DNA of 13,786 nt, from assembly GCA_003489505.1 (NCBI GenBank), contig DNMA01000187.1, forward strand, positions 1-13,786. The letters run 5' to 3'. This document shows, piece after piece, positions 6,715 to 13,058 of this stretch. Under the pieces are notes generated by a model. It was not told the DNA's origin. It saw only the letters and a program-made list of their open reading frames with translations, and did no database searches. How positions within the stretch are numbered: position 1 is the first letter of the stretch; each line of letters opens with the position of its first letter. A program made the translations under genes and the position numbers. The DNA comes from Legionellales bacterium. GTDB taxonomy: Bacteria; Pseudomonadota; Gammaproteobacteria; Legionellales; Legionellaceae.

Positions 6715-6743
6715 GAATTATCATTGATTCATCAATCGGTCAA
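6715..6743 (-). promoter_or_regulatory. Candidate sigma-70 promoter of hemH
   Basis: Minus strand TTGACC (6743-6738), 17-nt spacer, TAATTC (6720-6715). The -35 is strong and the -10 moderate. The start would be near 6708, about 24 nt before the hemH ATG. The T-run of the ssb terminator ends just upstream, so hemH is insulated from ssb. Confidence 0.55.
6723..6736. repeat. Palindrome in the hemH promoter spacer, possible operator
   Basis: ATTGAT-TC-ATCAAT, a 6-bp inverted repeat with a 2-nt centre, lies entirely between the -35 and -10 hexamers of the candidate hemH promoter. Adjacent sequence on the minus strand (AATGATAATTC) has some likeness to a Fur-box half-site, too weak to call. Confidence 0.4.
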
Positions 6744-6760
6744 GATGAATCAAACTAGAA

Positions 6761-6791
6761 TTAAAAAAAAGCCCGCATCAGAGCGGGCTTT
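6761..6791 (-). terminator. Rho-independent terminator of ssb
   Basis: On the minus strand AAAGCCCGC, loop TCTGAT, GCGGGCTTT, then a run of T. This is a perfect 9-bp stem with a 6-bp G/C core, beginning 14 nt after the ssb stop. It is the clearest terminator in the window. Confidence 0.93.
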
Positions 6792-6805
6792 AGGATTCAT
6801 CAAGC

Positions 6806-7282
6806 TTAGAATGGAATATCATCATCTAATAATTCAAAACCTTCATGTTGGTCCATCGCTGCAGGCGCAGGCGCTTGCTGCGCACGAGCTGCAGGTGCGG
6901 CTTGACGGCTAGCTGCAGGTGCTGCTGACATATCAGCACTACCTTGACGCGTATCGAGTAATTGCATTTCATTGGCAATGATTTCAGTGGTGTAGCGTTC
7001 AACACCTTGTTGGTCTTGCCATTTACGAGTACGAAGACTGCCTTCGATGTAAATTCTGGAACCTTTTTTGGTATATTCACCAGCAATTTCACCTAAACGA
7101 TTATAAAATACAACGCGATGCCATTCTGTTCTATCTTGTTTTTCACCTGTTTGCTTATCTTTCCAGGTTTCAGATGTTGCAATAGATAAAGTGGAAACAG
7201 CATTCCCATTAGGCATATAACGTACTTCAGGGTCGCTACCGACATTTCCGATTAAAATAACTTTATTAATTCCGCGTGCCAC
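6806..7282 (-). CDS. ssb: Single-stranded DNA-binding protein
   Basis: Tetrameric SSB that coats single-stranded DNA during replication, repair and recombination. In its 158 aa, the N-terminal OB fold is about residues 1-108 ([20 protein letters not shown], then [20 protein letters not shown] and [15 protein letters not shown]). A low-complexity Ala/Pro/Gln linker (about 115-142) follows, then the acidic tip LLDDDIPF that recruits partner proteins. The start is GTG at 7282, supported by GGAG 8 nt upstream and by the alignment of the N terminus with other SSBs. It is a single-gene unit with a strong promoter and strong terminator, divergent from coaBC. A candidate LexA-type site sits in its promoter spacer. 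Confidence 0.98.
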   Translation of the reverse strand: MARGINKVILIGNVGSDPEVRYMPNGNAVSTLSIATSETWKDKQTGEKQDRTEWHRVVFYNRLGEIAGEYTKKGSRIYIEGSLRTRKWQDQQGVERYTTEIIANEMQLLDTRQGSADMSAAPAASRQAAPAARAQQAPAPAAMDQHEGFELLDDDIPF

Positions 7283-7311
7283 AATTTGCTCCGTAGGTTT
7301 TCTCGATGAAA

Positions 7312-7340
7312 ATTATAACTGAAACACACCACAGGCTCAA
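7312..7340 (-). promoter_or_regulatory. Sigma-70 promoter of ssb
   Basis: Minus strand TTGAGC (7340-7335), exactly 17 nt, then a perfect TATAAT (7317-7312). The start would be near 7305, giving a leader of about 23 nt with GGAG ahead of the GTG start. Confidence 0.8.
7319..7334 (-). promoter_or_regulatory. LexA/SOS-box-like site in the ssb promoter
   Basis: The minus strand reads CTGTGGTGTGTTTCAG: the CTG-N10-CAG spacing of gammaproteobacterial LexA boxes, with CTGT-N8-TCAG against consensus CTGT-N8-ACAG. It fills the ssb promoter spacer exactly. The centre is not the usual alternating AT, so this is a candidate only. Confidence 0.4.
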
Positions 7341-7388
7341 ATATTTTGATAAATTTTGACCAATTATTTTTTGGTTTTAGGCTATTCA

Positions 7389-7417
7389 TTGAACAACGGT
7401 GTTTGGGGTGTTAAAAT
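7389..7417 (+). promoter_or_regulatory. Sigma-70 promoter of coaBC-dut-algC
   Basis: TTGAAC (7389-7394), 17-nt spacer, TAAAAT (7412-7417). The predicted start near 7424 gives a leader of about 22 nt before the coaBC ATG. The promoter is divergent from that of ssb, with 48 nt between the two -35 boxes. Confidence 0.7.
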
Positions 7418-7445
7418 GACGAGATTAAAAGCTTGAAGTCATATT

Positions 7446-8645
7446 ATGCAAAAAAGATTTGAAAATAAAAAAATCATATTGGGTGTGTGTGGAGGTGTTG
7501 CTGCTTATAAAAGTGTTGATCTTGCTCGTCAATTACAGCAAGAAGGCGCATTAGTACAAGTGGTGATGACTGAATCCGCTCAAGATTTTATTGGTCAGCA
7601 AACCTTTCAAGCAGTCACCGGTTTTCCGGTCTGGACTTATACCAATGATGCCAGTTTTGAACGCTCCATGGCGCATATTGATTTAAGTCGTTGGGCTGAT
7701 ATGGTCGTCATTGCCCCAGCCACAGCAAATTTTATGGCGAAAATGGCACATGGCATGGCAGATGATTTACTGTCTTTATTGTGTTTAATGGTAGATGTGC
7801 CCGTTTTAGTCTGTCCTGCAATGAATATGCACATGTGGGCGCATCCGGCAACGCTTGCCAATACCAAAACCCTAGAAGAACGTGGCATCTTGATTGTTGG
7901 ACCCGATAGTGGTTCGCAAGCCTGTGGTGATGTAGGGTTAGGGCGTATGCGTGAACCAGAATGGATTATGGATGCTGTGGAGCTGGCACCCATTTATCAA
8001 ATCCTTAAAGGCCTGCGTTTTGTAGTCACAGCAGGACCAACGCGTGAAGCGATTGACCCTGTTCGTTTTATTAGTAATCAAAGCTCTGGTTTAATGGGAT
8101 ATGCTTTGGCTAATGCATTAGGCTTTGCAGGCGCTGAGGTGGTTTTAATTTCAGGTCCTTGTCATTTGGCTGTACCACCAGGCATTGAGTATGTGTCGGT
8201 TGAAACCGCTCAAGAAATGTATGAAGCAGTCGTTTCACATTTAAAGCCGCAAGATATCTTTTTAGGAGTGGCGGCTGTTTGTGATTTTAAAATCAATCAG
8301 CCTGCAGAACAAAAAATTAAAAAACAGCATCAAGCTGCAGGGCTTTCTTTATCGCTTGAGCCCTGTGTAGATATATTAAAAACTGTAAAAGAAAACCAAC
8401 TTGCCAAACTTGTGATTGGTTTTGCTGCAGAAACAGAAAATACCTTAGAAAATGCTCGAGAAAAACTCAATCAAAAAGCTGATATCATCATTGCCAATAC
8501 CGTAGGTCAGCAATTGGTATTCGGTCAAGATAGCAATCAAGTCTGTATCGTGACAAAAGAACAAGAAATCCCTTTGGCGAAGGCTAATAAATTAGTTATT
8601 GCCAGACAATTAGTTGAATTTTTTAAAACACATCTCAATTTTTAG
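7446..8645 (+). CDS. coaBC: Bifunctional phosphopantothenoylcysteine decarboxylase / phosphopantothenate-cysteine ligase
   Basis: Carries out two consecutive steps of coenzyme A synthesis: joining 4'-phosphopantothenate to cysteine using CTP (CoaB) and FMN-dependent decarboxylation of the product (CoaC). Its 399 aa is the normal fusion length. The CoaC half is about 1-182: flavin-binding [11 protein letters not shown] (13-23), active-site His77 in AHIDLS, PATANF (91-96), the substrate motif PAMN (124-127) and the flexible-flap C160 in [10 protein letters not shown]. The CoaB half is from about 188: [20 protein letters not shown] (192-211), the GVAAVCDFK segment (274-282) and the conserved lysine region KIKK (290-293). 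It is first gene of an operon with dut and algC, an arrangement known from Pseudomonas. Confidence 0.97.
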   Translation: MQKRFENKKIILGVCGGVAAYKSVDLARQLQQEGALVQVVMTESAQDFIGQQTFQAVTGFPVWTYTNDASFERSMAHIDLSRWADMVVIAPATANFMAKMAHGMADDLLSLLCLMVDVPVLVCPAMNMHMWAHPATLANTKTLEERGILIVGPDSGSQACGDVGLGRMREPEWIMDAVELAPIYQILKGLRFVVTAGPTREAIDPVRFISNQSSGLMGYALANALGFAGAEVVLISGPCHLAVPPGIEYVSVETAQEMYEAVVSHLKPQDIFLGVAAVCDFKINQPAEQKIKKQHQAAGLSLSLEPCVDILKTVKENQLAKLVIGFAAETENTLENAREKLNQKADIIIANTVGQQLVFGQDSNQVCIVTKEQEIPLAKANKLVIARQLVEFFKTHLNF

Positions 8646-8653
8646 GACAAGCT

Positions 8654-9112
8654 ATGAAAAATATTGTACAAGTAAAAATTTTAGATAGTCGTATTGGAGA
8701 TAGTATTCCATTTCCAAGTTATGCCAGTGAAGGTGCTGCCGGTCTTGATTTGAGAGTGTGTACAGATAAAGCAATCACCATTGAGCCCGGTCAAGTTGAA
8801 TTATTATCAACAGGGATTGCGATGTATTTAGCTGATCCGAATTATGCCGCCGTTTTACTGCCTCGTTCAGGTTTAGGTCATAAACATGGGATTGTGTTAG
8901 GCAATTTAGTGGGGCTGATTGATTCAGATTATCAAGGTGAAATCAAGGTGTCTTGCTGGAATCGAGGCCATATTGCCTATGAAATTCAACCTGGTGAGCG
9001 TATCGCGCAATTAGTGATTTTACCTGTTGTGCAAGCACAATTTAAATTTGTAGAAGAGTTTGCTGCTTCTGAAAGAAGTGAGGACGGTTTTGGTAGTTCA
9101 GGAAGATTATAA
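8654..9112 (+). CDS. dut: dUTP diphosphatase (dUTPase)
   Basis: Hydrolyses dUTP to dUMP and pyrophosphate, keeping uracil out of DNA and feeding dTMP synthesis; acts as a homotrimer. Its 152 aa is a normal length. All five dUTPase motifs are present: AAGLDLR (28-34), PRSGLG (70-75), [14 protein letters not shown] (84-97) with catalytic Asp90, GERIAQLVI (114-122) and the C-terminal lid [11 protein letters not shown] (141-151). It begins 8 nt after coaBC; the ribosome binding site AGGA overlaps the coaBC stop codon, so translation is likely coupled. Its stop overlaps the next start by one base (TAATG). Confidence 0.98.
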   Translation: MKNIVQVKILDSRIGDSIPFPSYASEGAAGLDLRVCTDKAITIEPGQVELLSTGIAMYLADPNYAAVLLPRSGLGHKHGIVLGNLVGLIDSDYQGEIKVSCWNRGHIAYEIQPGERIAQLVILPVVQAQFKFVEEFAASERSEDGFGSSGRL

Positions 9113-10518
9113 TGTCAAAAATGTATAAAATTTTAGATTGCCACCCAGGTATTTTTCGAGCTTATGATATTCGAGGCCTGGTCGATGAGCAATTAAATGA
9201 AAATGTTTATTTTTCAATAGCCTGTGCCATGGCCAAGATTTTAAAAAATTTAGGCCGTCATCAAATTGTTTTGGCTTGGGATGGTCGCTTAACCAGTCTA
9301 GATTATGCCAATGCGCTTGAACAAGGTTTAGGTTTACATGGCATTGAAGTGGTGCGTTTGGGTTTAGTACCAACGGCTTTAATGTATTACGCTACCGCTA
9401 AATTAGGCATTGATAGTGGCTTAATGGTCACGGGCAGTCATAACCCTAAAGAATATAATGGTTTAAAAATTGTTTTAGCAGGTCAAACCGCTCGCCAAGA
9501 AGAGATTCAAGACATTTTCCAAGCAATACAACTGCTACAGAAAGATAAGAACTATCCTTGGGTGAACTATGGTTCAAAAGAGGTCGATATTTTAAGTCCT
9601 TATGTTGAAGAAATTGTTGGTGATATTCAATTGAAGAGGCCTTTAAAAGTGATTGCTGACTATGGTCATGGAGTGGGGGCTGTCATTGGTAATACGATTT
9701 TGGAAAAATTAGGATGTGAAGTCATTTCCTTATTTGATACCGTCGATGGCACATTCCCTGCTCATCACCCTGATCCAACTGTTCCTAAGAACTTAATTGA
9801 TTTACAACAAGCATTAAAAGTTCATGGAGCCGATGTTGGGGTCGCATTTGACGGTGATGCTGACCGATTAGGTGTTGTATCTGCTGAAGGTGAAATTATT
9901 TGGCCAGATAGACTAATGCTAGTTTTAGCGCGAGATGTTTTAAAAAGAAAGCCAGGTGCTTCAATTGTTTATGATGTTAAATGCTCTAAACAATTAAAAG
10001 ATGGTATTATTGATGCCGGTGGACGAGCTATCATGTCGCCAACGGGTCACTCATTAGTTAAAAAAATTATGCGTGATGAAAAGGCAGAACTGGCTGGAGA
10101 AATGAGTGGGCACATCTTCTTTAAAGAAAGATGGTATGGTTTTGATGATGGGATCTATAGCGCTTGCCGTTTACTAGAAATCTTAAGTCAATTTACTTCC
10201 ATGACCGAATTACTGGCCACCTTGCCTAGTACACCTTGTTCAACACCAGAAATTAAAATTGATATACCAGAGGATAAAAAATTTCAATTTATGCTCACAT
10301 TTGCCAATGATGCAAAATTTGAAAATGCCTCTTTGATTACCATTGATGGACTTCGATTAGAGTTTGAATTTGGTTGGGGGCTATTAAGAGCTTCAAATAC
10401 TTCACCCTGTTTAGTTTCTCGGTTTGAAGCCAGTAATGAAGAAAACCTTTTGAATATTCAAAAACTATTCAAGGAACAGATCTTAAAAATTGACCCGAGT
10501 TTGATTATCCCTTTTTAA
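9112..10518 (+). CDS. algC: Phosphomannomutase / phosphoglucomutase (AlgC/ManB type)
   Basis: Alpha-D-phosphohexomutase interconverting hexose 6- and 1-phosphates for surface polysaccharide and LPS precursors. Its 468 aa is close to AlgC of Pseudomonas (463). The four-domain hallmarks are visible: phosphoserine S109 in TGSHNP (107-112), Mg-binding DGDADR (247-252), sugar-recognition GEMSGH (329-334) and phosphate-binding RASNTSP (426-432). GEMSGH is the version found in bifunctional PMM/PGM enzymes. AGGAAG lies 6 nt before the ATG. The operon position after coaBC-dut matches that of algC in pseudomonads, which supports the symbol; manB is an alternative name. The 3' end overlaps the convergent TPR-methyltransferase gene by 14 nt. 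Confidence 0.93.
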   Translation: MSKMYKILDCHPGIFRAYDIRGLVDEQLNENVYFSIACAMAKILKNLGRHQIVLAWDGRLTSLDYANALEQGLGLHGIEVVRLGLVPTALMYYATAKLGIDSGLMVTGSHNPKEYNGLKIVLAGQTARQEEIQDIFQAIQLLQKDKNYPWVNYGSKEVDILSPYVEEIVGDIQLKRPLKVIADYGHGVGAVIGNTILEKLGCEVISLFDTVDGTFPAHHPDPTVPKNLIDLQQALKVHGADVGVAFDGDADRLGVVSAEGEIIWPDRLMLVLARDVLKRKPGASIVYDVKCSKQLKDGIIDAGGRAIMSPTGHSLVKKIMRDEKAELAGEMSGHIFFKERWYGFDDGIYSACRLLEILSQFTSMTELLATLPSTPCSTPEIKIDIPEDKKFQFMLTFANDAKFENASLITIDGLRLEFEFGWGLLRASNTSPCLVSRFEASNEENLLNIQKLFKEQILKIDPSLIIPF

Positions 10519-11809
10519 GATGATAAATCAAAACTTCTTTGAAAAGCTGGCCTTGCATTCTTGCAGCTAGCTTTTTTTCATGGATGATTTGATACCCTTG
10601 TGCAAAAGCTTGTGTTTGAATAAACGCTGGATGGTAACTGATTCGGCCATTCGCTTGAAATTCATAAGGGGCAGTTGCGCTGATTTCTATGCTAAAAATT
10701 AACTCTTGAAGAGTTGGGAAAGAAAAAATCTTTTCAAAATGGCGGATGTAAGGGGAGACATCAAGTGCAAATAAACTATCAAACTCCTGAGCGTATTTTT
10801 CTAAAAATTCGATTGCATCGCCGTGATGTAATTCATCATAACAGTTTTTTTGTTGGGCTTTTTCAAGCATTTTTGGAGACAGGTCAACCCCAATTAAATA
10901 GGTGCAGGCATTTTTAATGACCCTACCTGTCAAACCTGTCCCACAACCAATTTCTAGTACCCTATGAAAATGCTTATTCTTTAAATAATGACTTAAAAAA
11001 TTTGGAATTTGATATTTTAAATGATGTTTTAAGTCATGATCATAATGTCCAGCATACTGTTCAAAAAGCTCTGTGACATATGCCTGATGATGTAAGAAAT
11101 TATCTTGATGATGAATAAGGGTTTCTAAAATAAATTGAATATGAGGGCTATTTTTTATTTTTTGAGCTGCCTCCCAGTAAAAGCGAGCCGCTTTCAAATT
11201 TTGTTGTTGCCAATAGATACAGGCCAAATTGTAAATGGCATCAAAATGTTGAGTATTTTTTTGTAAAAGAATTTGATAATGAAATAAAGCTGCATCTAAA
11301 TGATGATTTTTTTGAAGACATGCCGCTAAATTAAAACGAAATTCGATATGTTCTGGATGCAAATACACTAGCTCATTATAGATGTGAATAGCCTGAGAGA
11401 GGTGTTGATACTCTACATAAAGACTTGCTAAATTGATTTTAGTGGGGAGATGTTGTGGGTGATTTTTGATATTAAATTTAAAATAACTCAAAGCATGTTT
11501 AAGTTTTTTTTGTTTCCAATAAATAACAGCTAAATTACAGATGACATCCGCATCCCAAGGTCGTAAATCTTGAAGTTTTTCAAAGCTTTCTTCTGCACCT
11601 GTCCAAAAACCTAGTGACATTTGTGCAACACCTAATGGAAATAGAGCTTGATGAAATTGCGGGGCATGTTGATGGATGTAATATAAAATGATGGAGCTTA
11701 ATGACCAATCATTTTTTTTAAAATGAAAGAGCGCTTCTTGATAAAGTCTTTGTAACTCCCAAGCAGGAGGGGAGAAGGACTCCAGTTTAAGTATGGGGTA
11801 AGATGCCAT
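10505..11809 (-). CDS. TPR-repeat protein fused to a SAM-dependent methyltransferase
   Basis: 434 aa, soluble, with no signal peptide or membrane segment. The N-terminal half (about 20-220) is a run of roughly five tetratricopeptide repeats, with recurring patterns such as VICNLAVIYWKQKKLKHALS, KINLASLYVEYQHLSQAI and AIYNLACIYWQQQNLKAA spaced by about 34 residues. The C-terminal half (about 240-434) is a class I methyltransferase: motif I VLEIGCGTG (284-292), acidic D309 in GVDLSPKML binding the ribose, and the post-I segment HHGDAIEFL. The TPR part probably binds a protein target or partner; the substrate is unknown, and I assign no symbol. It starts inside the end of rdgB (23-nt overlap), so it is the last gene of the lipoprotein-rdgB-methyltransferase unit. 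Codons are rich in His and Gln. The 3' end overlaps algC by 14 nt. Confidence 0.88.
   Translation of the reverse strand: MASYPILKLESFSPPAWELQRLYQEALFHFKKNDWSLSSIILYYIHQHAPQFHQALFPLGVAQMSLGFWTGAEESFEKLQDLRPWDADVICNLAVIYWKQKKLKHALSYFKFNIKNHPQHLPTKINLASLYVEYQHLSQAIHIYNELVYLHPEHIEFRFNLAACLQKNHHLDAALFHYQILLQKNTQHFDAIYNLACIYWQQQNLKAARFYWEAAQKIKNSPHIQFILETLIHHQDNFLHHQAYVTELFEQYAGHYDHDLKHHLKYQIPNFLSHYLKNKHFHRVLEIGCGTGLTGRVIKNACTYLIGVDLSPKMLEKAQQKNCYDELHHGDAIEFLEKYAQEFDSLFALDVSPYIRHFEKIFSFPTLQELIFSIEISATAPYEFQANGRISYHPAFIQTQAFAQGYQIIHEKKLAARMQGQLFKEVLIYHLKKG
10542..10578 (+). terminator. Intrinsic terminator for the coaBC-dut-algC operon, inside the opposing coding region
   Basis: AAAAGCTGGC (10542-10551), 14-nt loop that can itself pair TGCA with TGCA, GCTAGCTTTT (10566-10575). 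The 10-bp stem has one G-T pair, and the plus strand carries seven T (10572-10578). It starts 23 nt after the algC stop and lies wholly within the 3' coding part of the convergent methyltransferase gene. Confidence 0.7.
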
Positions 11810-12380
11810 GATGAATCATTTGTTGTTTTAATTGTAAAAGGGCAAGTCCTCGATGACTGATACGATTTTTTTCTGAGGACTCAAGCTCTGCTGCTGAGCA
11901 GTTTTTGGATTCAACTAAAAATAAAGCATCATAACCAAAGCCATTTTCACCTCGTTCTTCGTGTAAAATTTTTCCATCCCACTGTCCTAGACCAATTAAG
12001 GGACAAGGGTCTTTGGCGTGTCTTAGAAAAACCATGGCACAATAAAAATAAGCTTCTCGATGTTGCATTCCTTTCATGTTTTGAAGTAACAATAGACGGT
12101 TTTGTTCATCGGTTGCATGCTCGCCAGCATAACGGGAGGAATAAATCCCTGGTGCGTCTTTTAAAACAGGAACAACCAGACCAGAATCATCAGCAATCAC
12201 AGGTTTTTGCGTATATAAGCTTATAGCTCTGGCTTTAATCAGAGCATTTTCAAAAAATGTCAGTCCAGTTTCTTCAGGGACTGGTGCATGAAAAGATGAT
12301 GCTCCCATACAAGTCATAGGCGCAAGAATTTCAGAAATTTCTTGGAGTTTATGAGCATTATGTGTTGCTATGATTAACAT
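11787..12380 (-). CDS. rdgB: XTP/dITP pyrophosphatase (non-canonical purine NTP house-cleaning)
   Basis: Hydrolyses XTP, ITP and dITP to monophosphates so that deaminated purines are not incorporated into nucleic acids. Starting at the ATG at 12380 gives 197 aa, the same size as E. coli RdgB, and the canonical N terminus IIATHNAHKLQEI (3-15). The reading frame is open further upstream to 12491, but that part overlaps the lipoprotein gene and lacks family similarity. Other landmarks: E44 in TFFENALIKA, VIADDSGL (61-68) with the catalytic Asp pair, GIYSSRYAG (78-86), GENGFGYDALF (144-154; most relatives have DPLF or DPVF) and SHRGLALL (175-182). AGAAG, 7 nt before ATG, serves as ribosome binding site and directly follows the stop of the lipoprotein gene. 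Confidence 0.96.
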   Translation of the reverse strand: MLIIATHNAHKLQEISEILAPMTCMGASSFHAPVPEETGLTFFENALIKARAISLYTQKPVIADDSGLVVPVLKDAPGIYSSRYAGEHATDEQNRLLLLQNMKGMQHREAYFYCAMVFLRHAKDPCPLIGLGQWDGKILHEERGENGFGYDALFLVESKNCSAAELESSEKNRISHRGLALLQLKQQMIHHGILPHT

Positions 12381-12390
12381 AGTTATTCTT

Positions 12391-12561
12391 CTAATAATTG
12401 ACAAAATCACCTGAGCGGTCTTCATCAGGGGTACAACCCCCAACCCCATTGGTACACGTTCCACCAGCAGTATTTTTAACGGTTTCACCATATTCGCTCA
12501 TATTGGTGCAAGCACTTAAGAATATGAACATACCTATTAGGCAAAATTTATTAAAATTCAT
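12391..12561 (-). CDS. Small predicted lipoprotein (56 aa)
   Basis: The start is ATG at 12561 and the stop TAG at 12391-12393. The N terminus is MNFNKFCLIGMFIF followed by the lipobox LSAC, with the lipid-modified cysteine at C18, so a type II signal peptide is clear. The mature part is only 39 residues: polar, glycine-rich, acidic at the end (DEDRSGDFVNY), with two further cysteines (C36, C43) flanking a Gly-rich turn (TNGVGG) that could form a disulfide. I do not recognise the family; entericidin-like peptides were considered but the resemblance stops at the lipobox. There is a GGA 8 nt before the ATG. It lies 10 nt upstream of rdgB on the same strand, so it probably leads that operon. The residue after the lipid cysteine is Thr, not Asp, which favours outer-membrane sorting. 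Confidence 0.72.
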   Translation of the reverse strand: MNFNKFCLIGMFIFLSACTNMSEYGETVKNTAGGTCTNGVGGCTPDEDRSGDFVNY

Positions 12562-12604
12562 CAAATCAGTCCATTGTTTTAATTTAAAACTATGATAACT
12601 GAGT

Positions 12605-12631
12605 TTTATAAGCGGTGGAAGAGATATTCAA
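12605..12631 (-). promoter_or_regulatory. Weak candidate promoter for lipoprotein-rdgB-methyltransferase
   Basis: Minus strand TTGAAT (12631-12626), then TATAAA (12610-12605), with a 15-nt spacer that is shorter than ideal. A 17-nt spacing to TAAAAC is an alternative. The -35 abuts the stop codon of the cysteine-rich peptide gene, so readthrough from that gene is also possible. Confidence 0.3.
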
Positions 12632-12841
12632 TTAACAGTTACAACCAAAATTGCCTTTGACACAAAAGCCTTCAATGCCGGCTTTTTTACAAAACACCCT
12701 ATCTTTTCGGCAAAAACAATAGGAAGAATTTTTAATACAGACCTTGCCTCGGTAGTTAGTACATAAAGCGACATCTTTAGCAGCCAATAGATGACTGCTA
12801 AAACATGTCGTGATTAAGACAAGAATGAAATTTTTAATCAT
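12632..12841 (-). CDS. Secreted cysteine-rich peptide with two tandem four-cysteine modules (69 aa)
   Basis: The N terminus is a classical Sec signal (MIKNFILVLITTCFSSHLLA, cleavage expected after A20 or A21). The mature part of about 48 residues is basic and contains eight cysteines at 27, 35, 42, 44, 51, 60, 67 and 69. These form two modules: C-x7-C-x6-C-x-C (27-44) and C-x8-C-x6-C-x-C (51-69). CIKNSSYCFC aligns with CVKGNFGCNC, so an internal duplication is likely. The even cysteine count, the export signal and the absence of other domains suggest a disulfide-stabilised periplasmic or secreted peptide; a metal-binding knot is an alternative because of the CxC pairs. The ribosome binding site is poor (only A-rich sequence before ATG), and codon use is like the neighbours. 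I do not recognise a family and assign no function. Confidence 0.7.
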   Translation of the reverse strand: MIKNFILVLITTCFSSHLLAAKDVALCTNYRGKVCIKNSSYCFCRKDRVFCKKAGIEGFCVKGNFGCNC

Positions 12842-13058
12842 ATTTTAATTACTTTTAATTTATTGGACTTTGGATTGAAGTGTAAAAAATAAGACTAATT
12901 TGTCTTGAATTCATCACGCTCAGGGTGTCATGCTCCAGCAGAAAAAAGTTTTAAAAAAATCGCAAAAAAATCTTGACCTACAAATGAAAATTTGTTGCGC
13001 CCTTTATTAACATAAAGGGCGCCTGTTTCTGAGAAAAAAATTCAAATGGAACAGTGAA
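12842..13058. other. AT-rich intergenic region at the insertion-sequence boundary (217 nt)
   Basis: Contains no credible open frame. It holds the upstream region of the cysteine-rich peptide gene (minus strand TTTACA then TAAATT, 18 nt apart, as a weak promoter), probably the left end of the transposable element and the hairpin at 12997-13022. The terminal inverted repeat and target duplication cannot be placed because the right end of the element is outside the window. Confidence 0.5.
12997..13022 (+). repeat. Strong hairpin just upstream of the transposase gene
   Basis: GCGCCCTTTAT-TAAC-ATAAAGGGCGC is a perfect 11-bp inverted repeat with a 4-nt loop, ending 36 nt before the transposase ATG. 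There is no long T-tract after it, so it is not a standard terminator. Placement near an element end suits a device that blocks readthrough expression or ribosome access. Confidence 0.6.

Noticed and set aside
6706..6912. Plus-strand frame across the hemH promoter, ssb terminator and ssb 3' end
   Set aside because: It crosses a perfect intrinsic terminator and the conserved SSB tail; no ribosome binding site or domain.
7637..7993. 118-codon minus-strand frame inside coaBC
   Set aside because: It is antisense to the conserved CoaC catalytic region, has no recognisable domain and is explained as a shadow of coaBC codon use.
12381..12491. N-terminal extension of rdgB to 12491
   Set aside because: The extra 37 residues lack family similarity and overlap the lipoprotein gene; the ATG at 12380 gives the canonical N terminus and length.
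12398..12595. Plus-strand 65-codon frame opposite the small lipoprotein
   Set aside because: The minus strand has a clear lipobox protein in operon spacing with rdgB; the plus-strand product is featureless.
12900..12960. Left terminal inverted repeat of the insertion sequence
   Set aside because: No partner end is in the window and no target duplication can be tested, so any boundary would be a guess.
12973..12978. TTGACC as -35 of the transposase promoter
   Set aside because: No acceptable -10 hexamer lies 15-19 nt downstream.
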